Shown: one piece after another, positions 1-5,773 of the stretch
How positions within the stretch are numbered: position 1 is the first letter of the stretch
Layout: each line of letters begins with the position of its first letter
DNA from: Candidatus Thorarchaeota archaeon MP11T_1
Lineage (GTDB): Archaea > Asgardarchaeota > Thorarchaeia > Thorarchaeales > Thorarchaeaceae
DNA length: 8,203 nucleotides
Direction: 5' to 3'
Assembly: GCA_002825515.1 (NCBI GenBank)
Contig: PJET01000186.1
Span: 1-8,203 of the forward strand
Translations under genes and position numbers: made by a program
Notes under the pieces: model-generated
What the model was told of the DNA's origin: nothing
What the model saw: the letters and a program-made list of their open reading frames with translations, nothing else
The model's database searches: none

Positions 1-144
1 GGAGCGATGCTTGATGCTGGTGCATACGCACTAGGCGTTGGCGGAGCAATTACAGACAAGAGGGCGATCAAGGAAGGAAGATACGAAGTAATTACTGAGA
101 ATGTTAGGAAATTCCTTGATATTGTGAAGAAGCATAGAAGCTAA
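1..144 (+). CDS. KDPG/KHG-type aldolase, C-terminal end (partial)
   Basis: Only the last 47 residues are present; the reading frame is open at the left edge and stops with TAA. The segment AGAYALGVGGAIT followed by a short basic stretch and GRYEVITEN matches the last beta-strand and C-terminal helix of class I 2-keto-3-deoxy-6-phosphogluconate / 4-hydroxy-2-oxoglutarate aldolases. These usually read AGA-x-AVGVGSAL and end in an 'ITxxAxxF' helix. The family splits KDPG or 4-hydroxy-2-oxoglutarate to pyruvate plus an aldehyde. The catalytic lysine would lie outside the window, so activity cannot be judged. It is followed after 55 bp by the SCP2 gene on the same strand, so it may head the same operon. 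Family assignment is by pattern only; another TIM-barrel aldolase is possible. Confidence 0.6.
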   Translation, partial: GAMLDAGAYALGVGGAITDKRAIKEGRYEVITENVRKFLDIVKKHRS

Positions 145-199
145 AAGGGAAACAACTAAATCAGTCTTTAGCTGCACAGGGCTATTGGAGTGCTATGAG

Positions 200-526
200 A
201 TGACTCAGGACTTAATTGAACTCATGCGAGAAAGAATCGCTATAGGACTTGAACGAGAGAAAACGATGGAAGCCATTAAGGGATGGGAACGAACAGCACA
301 TCTAAGCTTGAAAGAAGGAACAGAATACCACTTCATCGTCAAGGATAACAACATCACTGTTCATGAAGGTCCCATAGACAACCCAGATATGCGAATTCAG
401 AGTGATGAAGACACTATTAGAAAATTGTTTCTTGAGGAAATGAGTGCAGCGTCAGCCCTCTTGAAACGAAAATTGAAAGTGAAAGGTTCAGCATCAGATC
501 TGATGAAAATCAGACATATCTTCTAA
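200..526 (+). CDS. Stand-alone SCP2 sterol-carrier-like lipid-binding protein
   Basis: A protein of 108 residues, the size of a single SCP2 domain. The middle reads as the SCP2 beta-sheet (YHFIVKDNNITVHEGPID), followed by 'NPDMRIQSDEDTIRKLF' and a closing 'LKVKGSASDLMKIRHIF'. The last matches the family's typical end, gklkikGd-x-x-x-l-x-k-l-x-x-l-F. SCP2 domains form a hydrophobic tunnel that binds fatty acyl chains, acyl-CoA or isoprenoid lipids. No signal peptide or membrane helix is visible, so it is cytosolic. I chose ATG 200 because GGAG at 187-190 sits 9 nt before it. The in-frame TTG at 185 has no usable site. The gene ends 27 bp before the FAD oxidoreductase, suggesting co-transcription. 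Its substrate and any link to the oxidoreductase are unknown. Confidence 0.75.
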   Translation: MTQDLIELMRERIAIGLEREKTMEAIKGWERTAHLSLKEGTEYHFIVKDNNITVHEGPIDNPDMRIQSDEDTIRKLFLEEMSAASALLKRKLKVKGSASDLMKIRHIF

Positions 527-553
527 TCTTGCCAACAATTTGGGGGGGCAGAT

Positions 554-1960
554 GTGGACAAGGAGATCCTGAAAGAATTATCAGACATAGTTGGCGAGGA
601 GTATATTTCTACAAGAAAAGATGTCCTTCTGAGCTATTCCACCTCTGCATCAATGGGGTATGACTCGGTGCTTCCTGGAGCTGTTGTACGACCTGGAACG
701 ACCGATGAGGTCGCCAAGATTCTCAGAGTAGCCAACAATAACAAGATACCTGTGACGCCAAGGTCAGGAGGATCAAGCCTTCAAGGAGAAGTCCTTCCTC
801 AACTAGGAGGAATAGTTGTTGAGTTGATGCGACTCGATACGATAAAGCTATTCAAAAATCTGAGATCTGTCACTGTTGGTGCTGGTGTTACCTTTGGCAC
901 ACTTGATAAGTATCTGAACAGGCATGACCTCTGGGTTCCAGTCTATCCAGGCTCTTCTCTGGTTGCCACATTCGCAGGGAATGTAGCTGTGAATGGAGCT
1001 GGCTTTGGCTCTGGTGTGTTCGGGTGCATTGCAGAGCTTGTCCTAGGACTGGAGGTTGTCCTACCAGATGGTACTGTTATTCAGACAGGCTCTGAAGCCA
1101 ATCCAAACTCACCAGGACCCTTCCTCCGTTATGCATTTGGACCAGACCTCACAGGCCTATTCATCGGGTCTCTAGGGAGTCTTGGAATCATCACTAAAGT
1201 ATCGTTGAAGGTTCAAAGACGCATTAGATTCTTACACTACAACACATATGGTTTTGATAGAGCTGAGAACGCAGAAAAATTCCTTATAGAGCTGAAAGAA
1301 AACGACATCAATGCACTATGGGTCGCTCTTTATGAAGGTCGTATTCTCGAGTTCTTCTTGGACATGATGGGAGAGGAGTATGGTGTACCGGAATACGACT
1401 GGCCCACCTTCACTGCATCTGTAGCAATTGGCAGAGTCAGAGAGGACCAACTACGAAGTGACATGCTAGCTGCAGAGGTAGTCTGTGAGAAATGTGGGGG
1501 CCACGTCATCGGAATCAAAGAACTACCCAAAAATGAATGGGAGGACCGAATGCGAGAGCTAGCCAGATCTTCTTATGTCCATGGATGGCACTGGCGGATT
1601 CTATACCATCACCAACCACCCGCCAACTGGCACAAGTCAATGGATGCACTCTGGTCGGTCATGAATGAGCATGGAGTTTTGGGGCACACTGCAGGGTTTC
1701 TATCAGGCCATTCCAGCTATAACTGGTATCCACAGCTATACTTCGACCCTCAGGACAAGGAAGAAGAAGCCCGAGTCAAAGAAGCGCATAGAGACCTCTC
1801 CCGACTACTCTTCAAGACGGGGGCAGTTCCCTTCAAACTCTCTGGATATTGGAAAGAGGCTATCGAAGATATGGATGACTATATGTCAATGCTCAGATTG
1901 CTCAAGAAGACAATTGACCCAAACAACATAATGAATCCAGGTGTCCTAGGTGGAATCTGA
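554..1960 (+). CDS. GlcD-like FAD-linked oxidase (2-hydroxyacid dehydrogenase subunit)
   Basis: This 468-residue protein is the usual length for GlcD/D-lactate dehydrogenase proteins of the vanillyl-alcohol-oxidase (PCMH) family. Residues about 38-220 form the FAD-binding domain, with PRSGGSSLQGE (69-79) as the pyrophosphate loop, NVAVNGAGFGSGVFGC (143-158), LEVVLPDG (166-173) and GPDLTGLFIGSLGSLGI (196-212). The rest is the FAD-oxidase C-terminal domain, ending in IDPNNIMNPG. Such enzymes oxidise glycolate, D-lactate or similar 2-hydroxyacids and pass electrons to an iron-sulfur partner, here encoded 3 bp downstream. Two motifs differ from the common form. The usual GSEGTLG reads GSLGSLG (205-211). 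The C-terminal H-x-G-D-G-N-x-H metal site is replaced by H378 and H386 in GHTAGFLSGH. The substrate may therefore not be glycolate or lactate. Start is GTG behind a G-run at 542-548. No membrane helix. Confidence 0.85.
   Translation: MDKEILKELSDIVGEEYISTRKDVLLSYSTSASMGYDSVLPGAVVRPGTTDEVAKILRVANNNKIPVTPRSGGSSLQGEVLPQLGGIVVELMRLDTIKLFKNLRSVTVGAGVTFGTLDKYLNRHDLWVPVYPGSSLVATFAGNVAVNGAGFGSGVFGCIAELVLGLEVVLPDGTVIQTGSEANPNSPGPFLRYAFGPDLTGLFIGSLGSLGIITKVSLKVQRRIRFLHYNTYGFDRAENAEKFLIELKENDINALWVALYEGRILEFFLDMMGEEYGVPEYDWPTFTASVAIGRVREDQLRSDMLAAEVVCEKCGGHVIGIKELPKNEWEDRMRELARSSYVHGWHWRILYHHQPPANWHKSMDALWSVMNEHGVLGHTAGFLSGHSSYNWYPQLYFDPQDKEEEARVKEAHRDLSRLLFKTGAVPFKLSGYWKEAIEDMDDYMSMLRLLKKTIDPNNIMNPGVLGGI
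1948..1954 (+). promoter_or_regulatory. Ribosome binding site of the iron-sulfur subunit gene
   Basis: AGGTGGA lies inside the end of the FAD-oxidase gene, 9 nt before ATG 1964. Together with the 3-bp gap between the two genes, it indicates translational coupling of the two subunits. Confidence 0.6.
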
Positions 1961-1963
1961 TAC

Positions 1964-3124
1964 ATGACCAAGATAGACCTTGACGAGCTCGTTGAGAACT
2001 TGATGCAGTGCCGTAGATGTGGCATCTGTCGGGATGCTGTGTACGAAGATAAAGGATTTGATGGAGTTTGCCCAGTCTGGAAGAGCTCTGCAGGGTTTGA
2101 AACAGACTTCATGCGGGGTCGTATCCAGGTTGCCCTTGCCCTCCTTGATGGCTCTCTTGAGAAGACTGCAGAGAACGCAGAGGCGCTCTTCACATGTTCA
2201 CTCTGCGGGAACTGCACTGAAATTTGCGCCGCAGAGTTTGATCCAGCAGAGTGCCTTGAGAAAGTTAGAGCTGTTCTAAATGATATTCCAAATGATGTTC
2301 GAGATTCTATTGCAGGAATAATCATGCAATATGATAATCCATATGAAGAGAATAATCAGCTCAAACGGAATTGGGTTGAGGAAGTTGGATTTGAGATACC
2401 ATCAACAGGAGAGGTTCTTTATTACACAGGTTGCACTGCAGGGATAAGGCTTCCAAATATCGCGATAAATACCGCGAGTGTACTAAAAGCAGCAAATATC
2501 AATTTCGCCGTTCTTGAACAGGAACCTTGCTGTGGTAGCGTCATGCTCCGAACAGGTAGAATAGAGGATGCACGCACGAATGCTGAGAAGTTTGCAGATA
2601 TAATTCAAAATTCTGGTGCAAAGAGGATTATAGTGACTTGCGCAGGATGCTTGAAAACACTAGCAGATGATTATCCAAAATTCGGAGTGATACTTCCAGA
2701 AGTCTTGCATATATCTGAAGCCTTGCAGGAAATAATTCGAAGTAAGAAACTCAAACTGAAATCTCTGGGAAAGGGAGTCAAGGTGACATATCATGATCCC
2801 TGTCATCTTTCACGAGCTATGGGGTTCTATGATGAGCCGAGAGAAATAATTGAGGCCATCCCTGATATTGAACTTGTGGAGATGGAAACCAATAGTGAAA
2901 CTGCGATGTGTTGTGGAGCTGGTGGAGGACTCCGATCATATGACTCAGAACTATCAAAGAAGATTGCTGCTGACAGAATGAAAAGTGCAGATGCAATCAA
3001 TGCAGACATAATTGCTACATCTTGCCCATTCTGTGAGCACAACCTTAAAGCGGGTGCAGAAAAAATTAGTAGCTCTATGCGTGTTTTTGATATTGTAGAT
3101 TTATTGGCTGAAAGTCTGAAATGA
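1964..3124 (+). CDS. GlcF/HdrD-like iron-sulfur oxidoreductase with two CCG domains
   Basis: A 386-residue protein of typical GlcF/HdrD layout. The N-terminal ferredoxin-like part has two 4Fe-4S cysteine sets: C16-C19-C22 with C36-P, and C78-C81-C84 with C88. Two complete CCG domains follow: C157, C189-C190, C226-C229, and C280, C316-C317, C354-C357. In heterodisulfide reductase such CCG motifs hold a noncubane 4Fe-4S cluster. In glycolate and lactate oxidases the protein takes electrons from the FAD subunit. No membrane helix is seen, so the final acceptor (quinone, ETF or thiol/disulfide) cannot be read from here. The gene follows the FAD subunit by 3 bp and is the last of the operon; the next gene is convergent. 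All ligand cysteines are present, so it should be functional. The main alternative label is an HdrD-type subunit. Confidence 0.88.
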   Translation: MTKIDLDELVENLMQCRRCGICRDAVYEDKGFDGVCPVWKSSAGFETDFMRGRIQVALALLDGSLEKTAENAEALFTCSLCGNCTEICAAEFDPAECLEKVRAVLNDIPNDVRDSIAGIIMQYDNPYEENNQLKRNWVEEVGFEIPSTGEVLYYTGCTAGIRLPNIAINTASVLKAANINFAVLEQEPCCGSVMLRTGRIEDARTNAEKFADIIQNSGAKRIIVTCAGCLKTLADDYPKFGVILPEVLHISEALQEIIRSKKLKLKSLGKGVKVTYHDPCHLSRAMGFYDEPREIIEAIPDIELVEMETNSETAMCCGAGGGLRSYDSELSKKIAADRMKSADAINADIIATSCPFCEHNLKAGAEKISSSMRVFDIVDLLAESLK

Positions 3125-3131
3125 AAAGGAG

Positions 3132-3164
3132 TTGGGCAGTCACTACGAATGTAGTGCTACCCAA
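3132..3164. terminator. Hairpin between convergent genes, possible bidirectional terminator
   Basis: CACTAC and GTAGTG pair around a GAAT loop (3141-3156). An outer TTGGG/CCCAA stem (3132-3136 with 3160-3164) closes it across a 4/3-nt internal loop. It lies between the end of the iron-sulfur gene (3124) and the stop of the minus-strand SSB gene (3188). On the minus strand a T5 run precedes it and a T4 run follows it. Archaeal termination relies mainly on T-runs, so the hairpin's role is inferred. Confidence 0.4.
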
Positions 3165-3187
3165 AAATGGAATTCATCTAATTAGAA

Positions 3188-3703
3188 CTAATACCCTTCG
3201 CTTCTATCGCGATAGCCACCGCCACGGCGACGATCACGGCCTCCATAGCCACGATCACGACCATAGCCGCCTCCACCGCCTCCACCGCCTCTGCCATAGC
3301 CACGTCCGCCACCATATCGTGGTCGACGCTCATGTTCTTGCTCACTCATGTCGACTTCATTGTTGACATCTTCAATGGCTTCCTCAGCTTCCTTTAGAGT
3401 ACCATAGCGTCCTATGTTGAGTCTCAGATGACCTTGAAAGAGCGTTGTGTATCCGTTTTCAAGACGATAGGTCTTTTCAATCTCGACTTCATCAATCGAT
3501 GCATCCCAAAGAGGAACTGTCACAAGACCAGTACTATCTCCTACGACTGTATCACAAACACGGTGTTGTTCTCCGTCAGCTCTGGATGTTACCTCCCTGA
3601 CCTCACCTTTTTCGACGACCTTGAATGAAATATTAACGCTTTTCATTCTTGGCTTAAGTTCTGAAATTTGAGCCTCAATCGGCTCTCTCTCTTGATATCC
3701 CAT
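3188..3703 (-). CDS. ssb: Archaeal OB-fold single-stranded DNA-binding protein with Gly/Arg tail
   Basis: A 171-residue protein. Residues about 12-108 form one OB fold very like the Sulfolobus SSB: LKPRMKSVNISFKVVE, then VVGDSTGLVTVPLWD and LENGYTTLFQGHLRLNIG. The aromatic residues that stack on bases in Sulfolobus SSB (W56, W75, F79, from memory) correspond to W66, Y85 and F89 here. A charged linker (105-128) leads to a disordered tail (129-171) of Gly, Arg, Tyr and Asp with an eight-glycine run at 139-146. That tail resembles RGG RNA-binding tails. The protein should coat ssDNA, and possibly RNA, in replication, repair and transcription. Start ATG 3703 follows an AAGGTGAT site (3709-3716). 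Transcription probably begins near 3800 from the AT-rich TATA cluster at 3826-3844. Genes on the left are convergent. Confidence 0.88.
   Translation of the reverse strand: MGYQEREPIEAQISELKPRMKSVNISFKVVEKGEVREVTSRADGEQHRVCDTVVGDSTGLVTVPLWDASIDEVEIEKTYRLENGYTTLFQGHLRLNIGRYGTLKEAEEAIEDVNNEVDMSEQEHERRPRYGGGRGYGRGGGGGGGGYGRDRGYGGRDRRRGGGYRDRSEGY
3191..3316 (-). repeat. Low-complexity Gly/Arg/Tyr/Asp-coding tract
   Basis: This stretch codes for the SSB tail and repeats GGT/GGC/GGA glycine codons with CGT/CGA-type arginine codons; 3266-3289 is eight glycine codons in a row. Such tracts can slip during replication, so tail length may vary between strains. Read on the plus strand, it gives a spurious His/Asp-rich open frame. 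Confidence 0.7.
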
Positions 3704-3708
3704 AGTAT

Positions 3709-3716
3709 ATCACCTT
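3709..3716 (-). promoter_or_regulatory. Strong Shine-Dalgarno site of ssb
   Basis: Minus-strand AAGGTGAT is close to the full anti-SD complement (GGAGGTGAT) and ends 5 nt before ATG 3703, which fixes the ssb start. Confidence 0.7.
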
Positions 3717-3825
3717 GGATTTGCAGGCTTTCAAAAGTAGAATCTTCTCAGGGGTCGCAAAGCTGTGCCTGGAACTCTGGAGCATATGATTCAATAATTT
3801 GAGGGCACTGCTAGATATTGAATAG

Positions 3826-3844
3826 TATAAAATCCCTATAAAAA
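3826..3844. promoter_or_regulatory. Tandem TATA boxes between ssb and the putative RNA gene
   Basis: TATAAAAT (3826-3833) and TATAAAAA (3837-3844) lie one helical turn apart in a stretch of about 27% GC. The second is about 27 bp before the first base of the GC-rich island at 3867, the spacing expected of an archaeal promoter. Read on the minus strand, the same bases give TTTTATA-type boxes that could serve ssb with a leader of roughly 100 nt. Which box serves which gene is inference. Confidence 0.5.
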
Positions 3845-3866
3845 TTCCCTATGAATCATAAGAAAA

Positions 3867-3925
3867 GGTGGACGATGGCAGACACCTAAGACTTGGTGCC
3901 CGAATTTGCGGGCTCGAGGTCCACC
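3867..3925 (+). other. 59-nt hairpin with T-rich tail at the head of the RNA region
   Basis: GGTGGAC (3867-3873) pairs perfectly with GTCCACC (3919-3925), enclosing CTTGG/TCGAG and GCCCG/CGGGC stems. It is followed at 3926-3940 by a T-rich run. This could be a complete small RNA with its own terminator. It could also be an alternative fold competing with the long-range end pairing that uses the same 3869-3876 bases. As a tRNA it is too short and lacks an anticodon arm with a T33-type loop. Confidence 0.35.
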
Positions 3926-4117
3926 CTCTTTTGTTATTTTGAACATGAGTGGCGCTCCAATGCACACATTGCCAAGACACTTCTCTGAACCCTCGGGGGT
4001 GAGAGCACGAATTTCCCTGCAGATGGACATTCGTATACGCCTACACAATGCGGTCGCATCGTTCCCACGACTCGCCGACGATGCGTGGAGCAATGGGGAG
4101 TCGGCCAATCGTCCAAA
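3867..4117 (+). ncRNA. Putative structured non-coding RNA, family unknown
   Basis: This is an island of about 53% GC between flanks of about 27% and 34% GC, with no convincing protein. Its two ends pair: TGGACGAT (3869-3876) with ATCGTCCA (4108-4115), continued by GGC/GCC (3877-3879 with 4104-4106) with one bulged A. Inside are several hairpins: GCCCG/CGGGC around 3898-3913, CAATG/CATTG with a CACA loop (about 3958-3971), CTCT..ACCC/GGGT..AGAG (about 3983-4005), ACGAAT/ATTCGT with inner TCC/GGA (about 4007-4034), and GCATCGT/ACGATGC (about 4056-4084). A strong TATA box lies 27 bp before 3867. Two G-U pairs in the stem below GCCCG/CGGGC favour the plus strand. Against that, the minus-strand reading ends in a T-run (TTTTCTT). 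I found no archaeal RNase P (GAGGAAAGTCC, ACAGAA), SRP or tRNA signature, so the family is not assigned. Confidence 0.4.
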
Positions 4118-4172
4118 AAATAGTATGCAACATACCAACATAAGTCCTTCCCCCATGGTCTGTAGACTCAAC

Positions 4173-4192
4173 TATTCTATACTCATAGAATA
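4173..4192. promoter_or_regulatory. 20-bp dyad in front of the inositol-phosphate synthase TATA box
   Basis: TATTCTAT and ATAGAATA form a perfect 8-bp inverted repeat around ACTC. It ends 1 bp before the TATA box at 4194-4201 and covers the BRE position. Binding of a dimeric repressor here would block TFB/TBP. It may also act as a terminator for transcripts coming from the left, but it has no T-run. Confidence 0.45.
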
Positions 4193-4193
4193 A

Positions 4194-4201
4194 CTTATAA
4201 G
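4194..4201 (+). promoter_or_regulatory. TATA box of inositol-1-phosphate synthase
   Basis: CTTATAAG, about 25 bp before a likely start of transcription near 4222, gives a short leader of about 20 nt that contains the GAGGTGG site. The box is palindromic, so it could also fire leftwards. Confidence 0.55.
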
Positions 4202-4232
4202 AAATTTACAGAGTTTTACCGTAGTAGAGCAA

Positions 4233-4239
4233 GAGGTGG
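4233..4239 (+). promoter_or_regulatory. Shine-Dalgarno site that moves the ino1 start to TTG 4245
   Basis: GAGGTGG matches the anti-SD well. The in-frame GTG at 4236 lies inside it and has no site of its own, whereas TTG 4245 follows at 5 nt. The TTG start gives MNGIKVAIVGVG, which begins like other archaeal synthases just before the Rossmann strand. Confidence 0.6.
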
Positions 4240-4244
4240 CATAT

Positions 4245-5312
4245 TTGAACGGAATTAAAGTTGCAATTGTTGGAGTAGGTAACTGCGCAAGTGCACTTGT
4301 ACAGGGTGTTGAGTTCTACAAAGATGCGAAAACAGATGGAGATATTGTAGGTCTGACACATCCCGATTTTGCTGGATATCACGTTAAGGATATTCAATTC
4401 GTAGCTGCTTTTGATGTAGCAGACACGAAAGTAGGTTTTGATCTCGCAGAAGCTATTTACGCTACACCAAACAATGTAATGCGTTTTGCTGAGGTCCCAA
4501 AAACTGGAGTTAAAGTGATGAAAGGACAAGTACTTGACGGTGTAGATGAGATGTTAAAGGCACTTGTCAAAGTTACACCAGAAAAGGAAGCTGATGTTGC
4601 CAAAGTCCTCAAAGATTCTGGTGCCGAGATACTCATCAACTTGATACCAGGTTCCGCTGAACAAGCCACAAAGTTCTATGCTGAAGCCGCCCTTGAGGCA
4701 GGTTGTGCCTACATCAATGGAACTCCTATTCCCATTGCTTCTGATTTAGAATGGAGTAAAAAGTTTGAAGAGAAAGGACTTCCTCTCGTGGGTGATGATA
4801 TTCAAGACCAATTAGGGTCAACAGTTTTCCATCGGAATATTCTGCAACTACTCGTGTCAAGAGGAGTCAGAGTCGACAAAAGTTATCAGCTTGATGTAGG
4901 TGGTGGAGCAGAATCACTTGATTCACACTACAGAGGCAGGATGAGGAAACGAGGTGTCAAAAGCGAAGCAATCAGTCAGGACTTGCCATATGATGCACCA
5001 TTAGTTGCAGGGTCTTCTGACTTTGTCGAGTTTATGGACAATGCTAGAGACTCATACTTTTACATTAATGGTCGTCAATTTGGAGGAGCTCCGATTAAGA
5101 TTGACATACGAATGGAAGTTACTGATGGACCCAATGCAGGACCTATACTCATGGATGCAATCAGGGGAACAAAACTTGCTTTAAAGAGGGGACTTGCTGG
5201 ATCGCTAGAGTCAATCTCAGCCTATGGTTTTAAGATGCCTCCGACACCAACAACGATGTATAGAGCTGAGAGATGGGTGGAAGAATTCCTGTTAGGTAAA
5301 AGAAGACTCTAG
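4245..5312 (+). CDS. ino1: myo-Inositol-1-phosphate synthase
   Basis: A 355-residue NAD-dependent enzyme that converts glucose-6-phosphate to L-myo-inositol-1-phosphate, the precursor of archaeal inositol phospholipids and, in thermophiles, of di-inositol-phosphate solutes. The N-terminal Rossmann motif is VAIVGVGNCAS (6-16). GDDIQDQLGSTVFHRN (from 183) matches the family's GDDIKSQVGATI-x-HR. LDVGGGAESLD (216 on) replaces the usual LNVGGN-x-DFLN. K235 and K239 keep the spacing of the paired catalytic lysines (yeast SKEISK), and K330 in AYGFKMPP matches a third lysine. IRMEVTDGPNAG (288-299) corresponds to YKLEVWDSPNSAG, with Arg289 where the mycobacterial sequence has Lys (from memory). TTG is preferred over GTG 4236 because of the SD position. 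It has its own promoter and dyad, and ends 4 bp from the convergent CpXC gene. Confidence 0.9.
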   Translation: MNGIKVAIVGVGNCASALVQGVEFYKDAKTDGDIVGLTHPDFAGYHVKDIQFVAAFDVADTKVGFDLAEAIYATPNNVMRFAEVPKTGVKVMKGQVLDGVDEMLKALVKVTPEKEADVAKVLKDSGAEILINLIPGSAEQATKFYAEAALEAGCAYINGTPIPIASDLEWSKKFEEKGLPLVGDDIQDQLGSTVFHRNILQLLVSRGVRVDKSYQLDVGGGAESLDSHYRGRMRKRGVKSEAISQDLPYDAPLVAGSSDFVEFMDNARDSYFYINGRQFGGAPIKIDIRMEVTDGPNAGPILMDAIRGTKLALKRGLAGSLESISAYGFKMPPTPTTMYRAERWVEEFLLGKRRL

Positions 5313-5316
5313 AGAG

Positions 5317-5712
5317 TTATTTGTAGAGTTTCATATAGTCGTCAAGCATCGATTTCAGTTTGTCAAGCTTGCTAATGACAAGGAATTCTGTATCTTCTCC
5401 AATCTCACTAAGTGTTTCATTGAAAGAAATCACACTATGGAAATCCTGGATTAGATTTTCCTTTGCGGCTTTTGTTCGTGCAGATGGGTCAAAAACAACA
5501 ATTCTATTTTCAGGCTCGAAATTCACAACAACGCTCCGTTTCAGGTACATGACTTTCTTGCACTTAGGACACTGAACTCGATTTGCTTTGCCAGATTTCA
5601 ATGCTTTAATCATTTCTCGATCTTCAGAAAGGTCAATATGATCTACTACATCTGCTTCATAGGCATTCTTGCACTTAGAACATTTCACTTCTGTCACACT
5701 TGTACTAGCCAC
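5317..5712 (-). CDS. CpXC-domain zinc-binding protein, function unknown
   Basis: A protein of 131 residues from the preferred GTG start. Two C-x-x-C pairs, C11/C14 and C48/C51, flank a segment that reads HIDLSEDREMIKALKSGKAN. This is the pattern of CpXC-type domains, in which a 'vn...dpelke.ll.G.lN' stretch lies between two cysteine pairs likely to bind one zinc. A beta strand segment (VVVNFEPENRIVVFDP) and a helical C-terminus (about 85-131) follow. No membrane helix. The family has no settled function. Start choice: AGGTGA (5718-5723) sits 5 nt before GTG 5712, while the longer GTG at 5721 lies inside that site. It is 61 bp after the VTT-like membrane protein and probably last in that unit. 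Its stop is 4 bp from the convergent synthase gene. Confidence 0.65.
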   Translation of the reverse strand: MASTSVTEVKCSKCKNAYEADVVDHIDLSEDREMIKALKSGKANRVQCPKCKKVMYLKRSVVVNFEPENRIVVFDPSARTKAAKENLIQDFHSVISFNETLSEIGEDTEFLVISKLDKLKSMLDDYMKLYK

Positions 5713-5717
5713 AATCG

Positions 5718-5723
5718 TCACCT
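5718..5723 (-). promoter_or_regulatory. Shine-Dalgarno site that sets the CpXC start
   Basis: Minus-strand AGGTGA is followed 5 nt later by GTG 5712. The longer candidate GTG (5719-5721) is part of the site itself, the same arrangement as in front of ino1. Confidence 0.5.
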
Positions 5724-5773
5724 AGACTATATCGGAGTTCTTTAGATTGCTCTTAAGAATTCCGCAGAAAGAA

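Noticed and set aside
1330..2325. Open frames antisense to or overlapping the FAD and iron-sulfur subunit genes
   Set aside because: They are shadows of two strongly supported genes and carry no recognisable features of their own.
3121..3366. Plus-strand His/Asp-rich open frame resembling a metal-binding protein
   Set aside because: It lies antisense to the ssb coding tail; the His/Asp repeats are the reverse reading of Gly/Arg codons. The ssb frame has a clear family match and SD site.
3867..4117. RNase P RNA, SRP RNA or tRNA identity for the island
   Set aside because: The GAGG-GTCC string at 3915-3923 looks like RNase P block I but lacks the AAA and has no ACAGAA partner block. No SRP helix-8 motif is visible. 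The 59-nt hairpin lacks a D arm, anticodon arm and proper T arm.
3836..4193. Three overlapping open frames of 60-111 codons on both strands in the GC-rich island
   Set aside because: No family resemblance, no SD site and no plausible domain pattern. Open frames are expected where GC is high and stops are rare.
4206..4529. Minus-strand open frame of 107 codons overlapping the start of ino1
   Set aside because: It overlaps the conserved NAD-binding region of ino1, is rich in Cys/Ser/Asn as is typical of antisense reading, and has no SD site.
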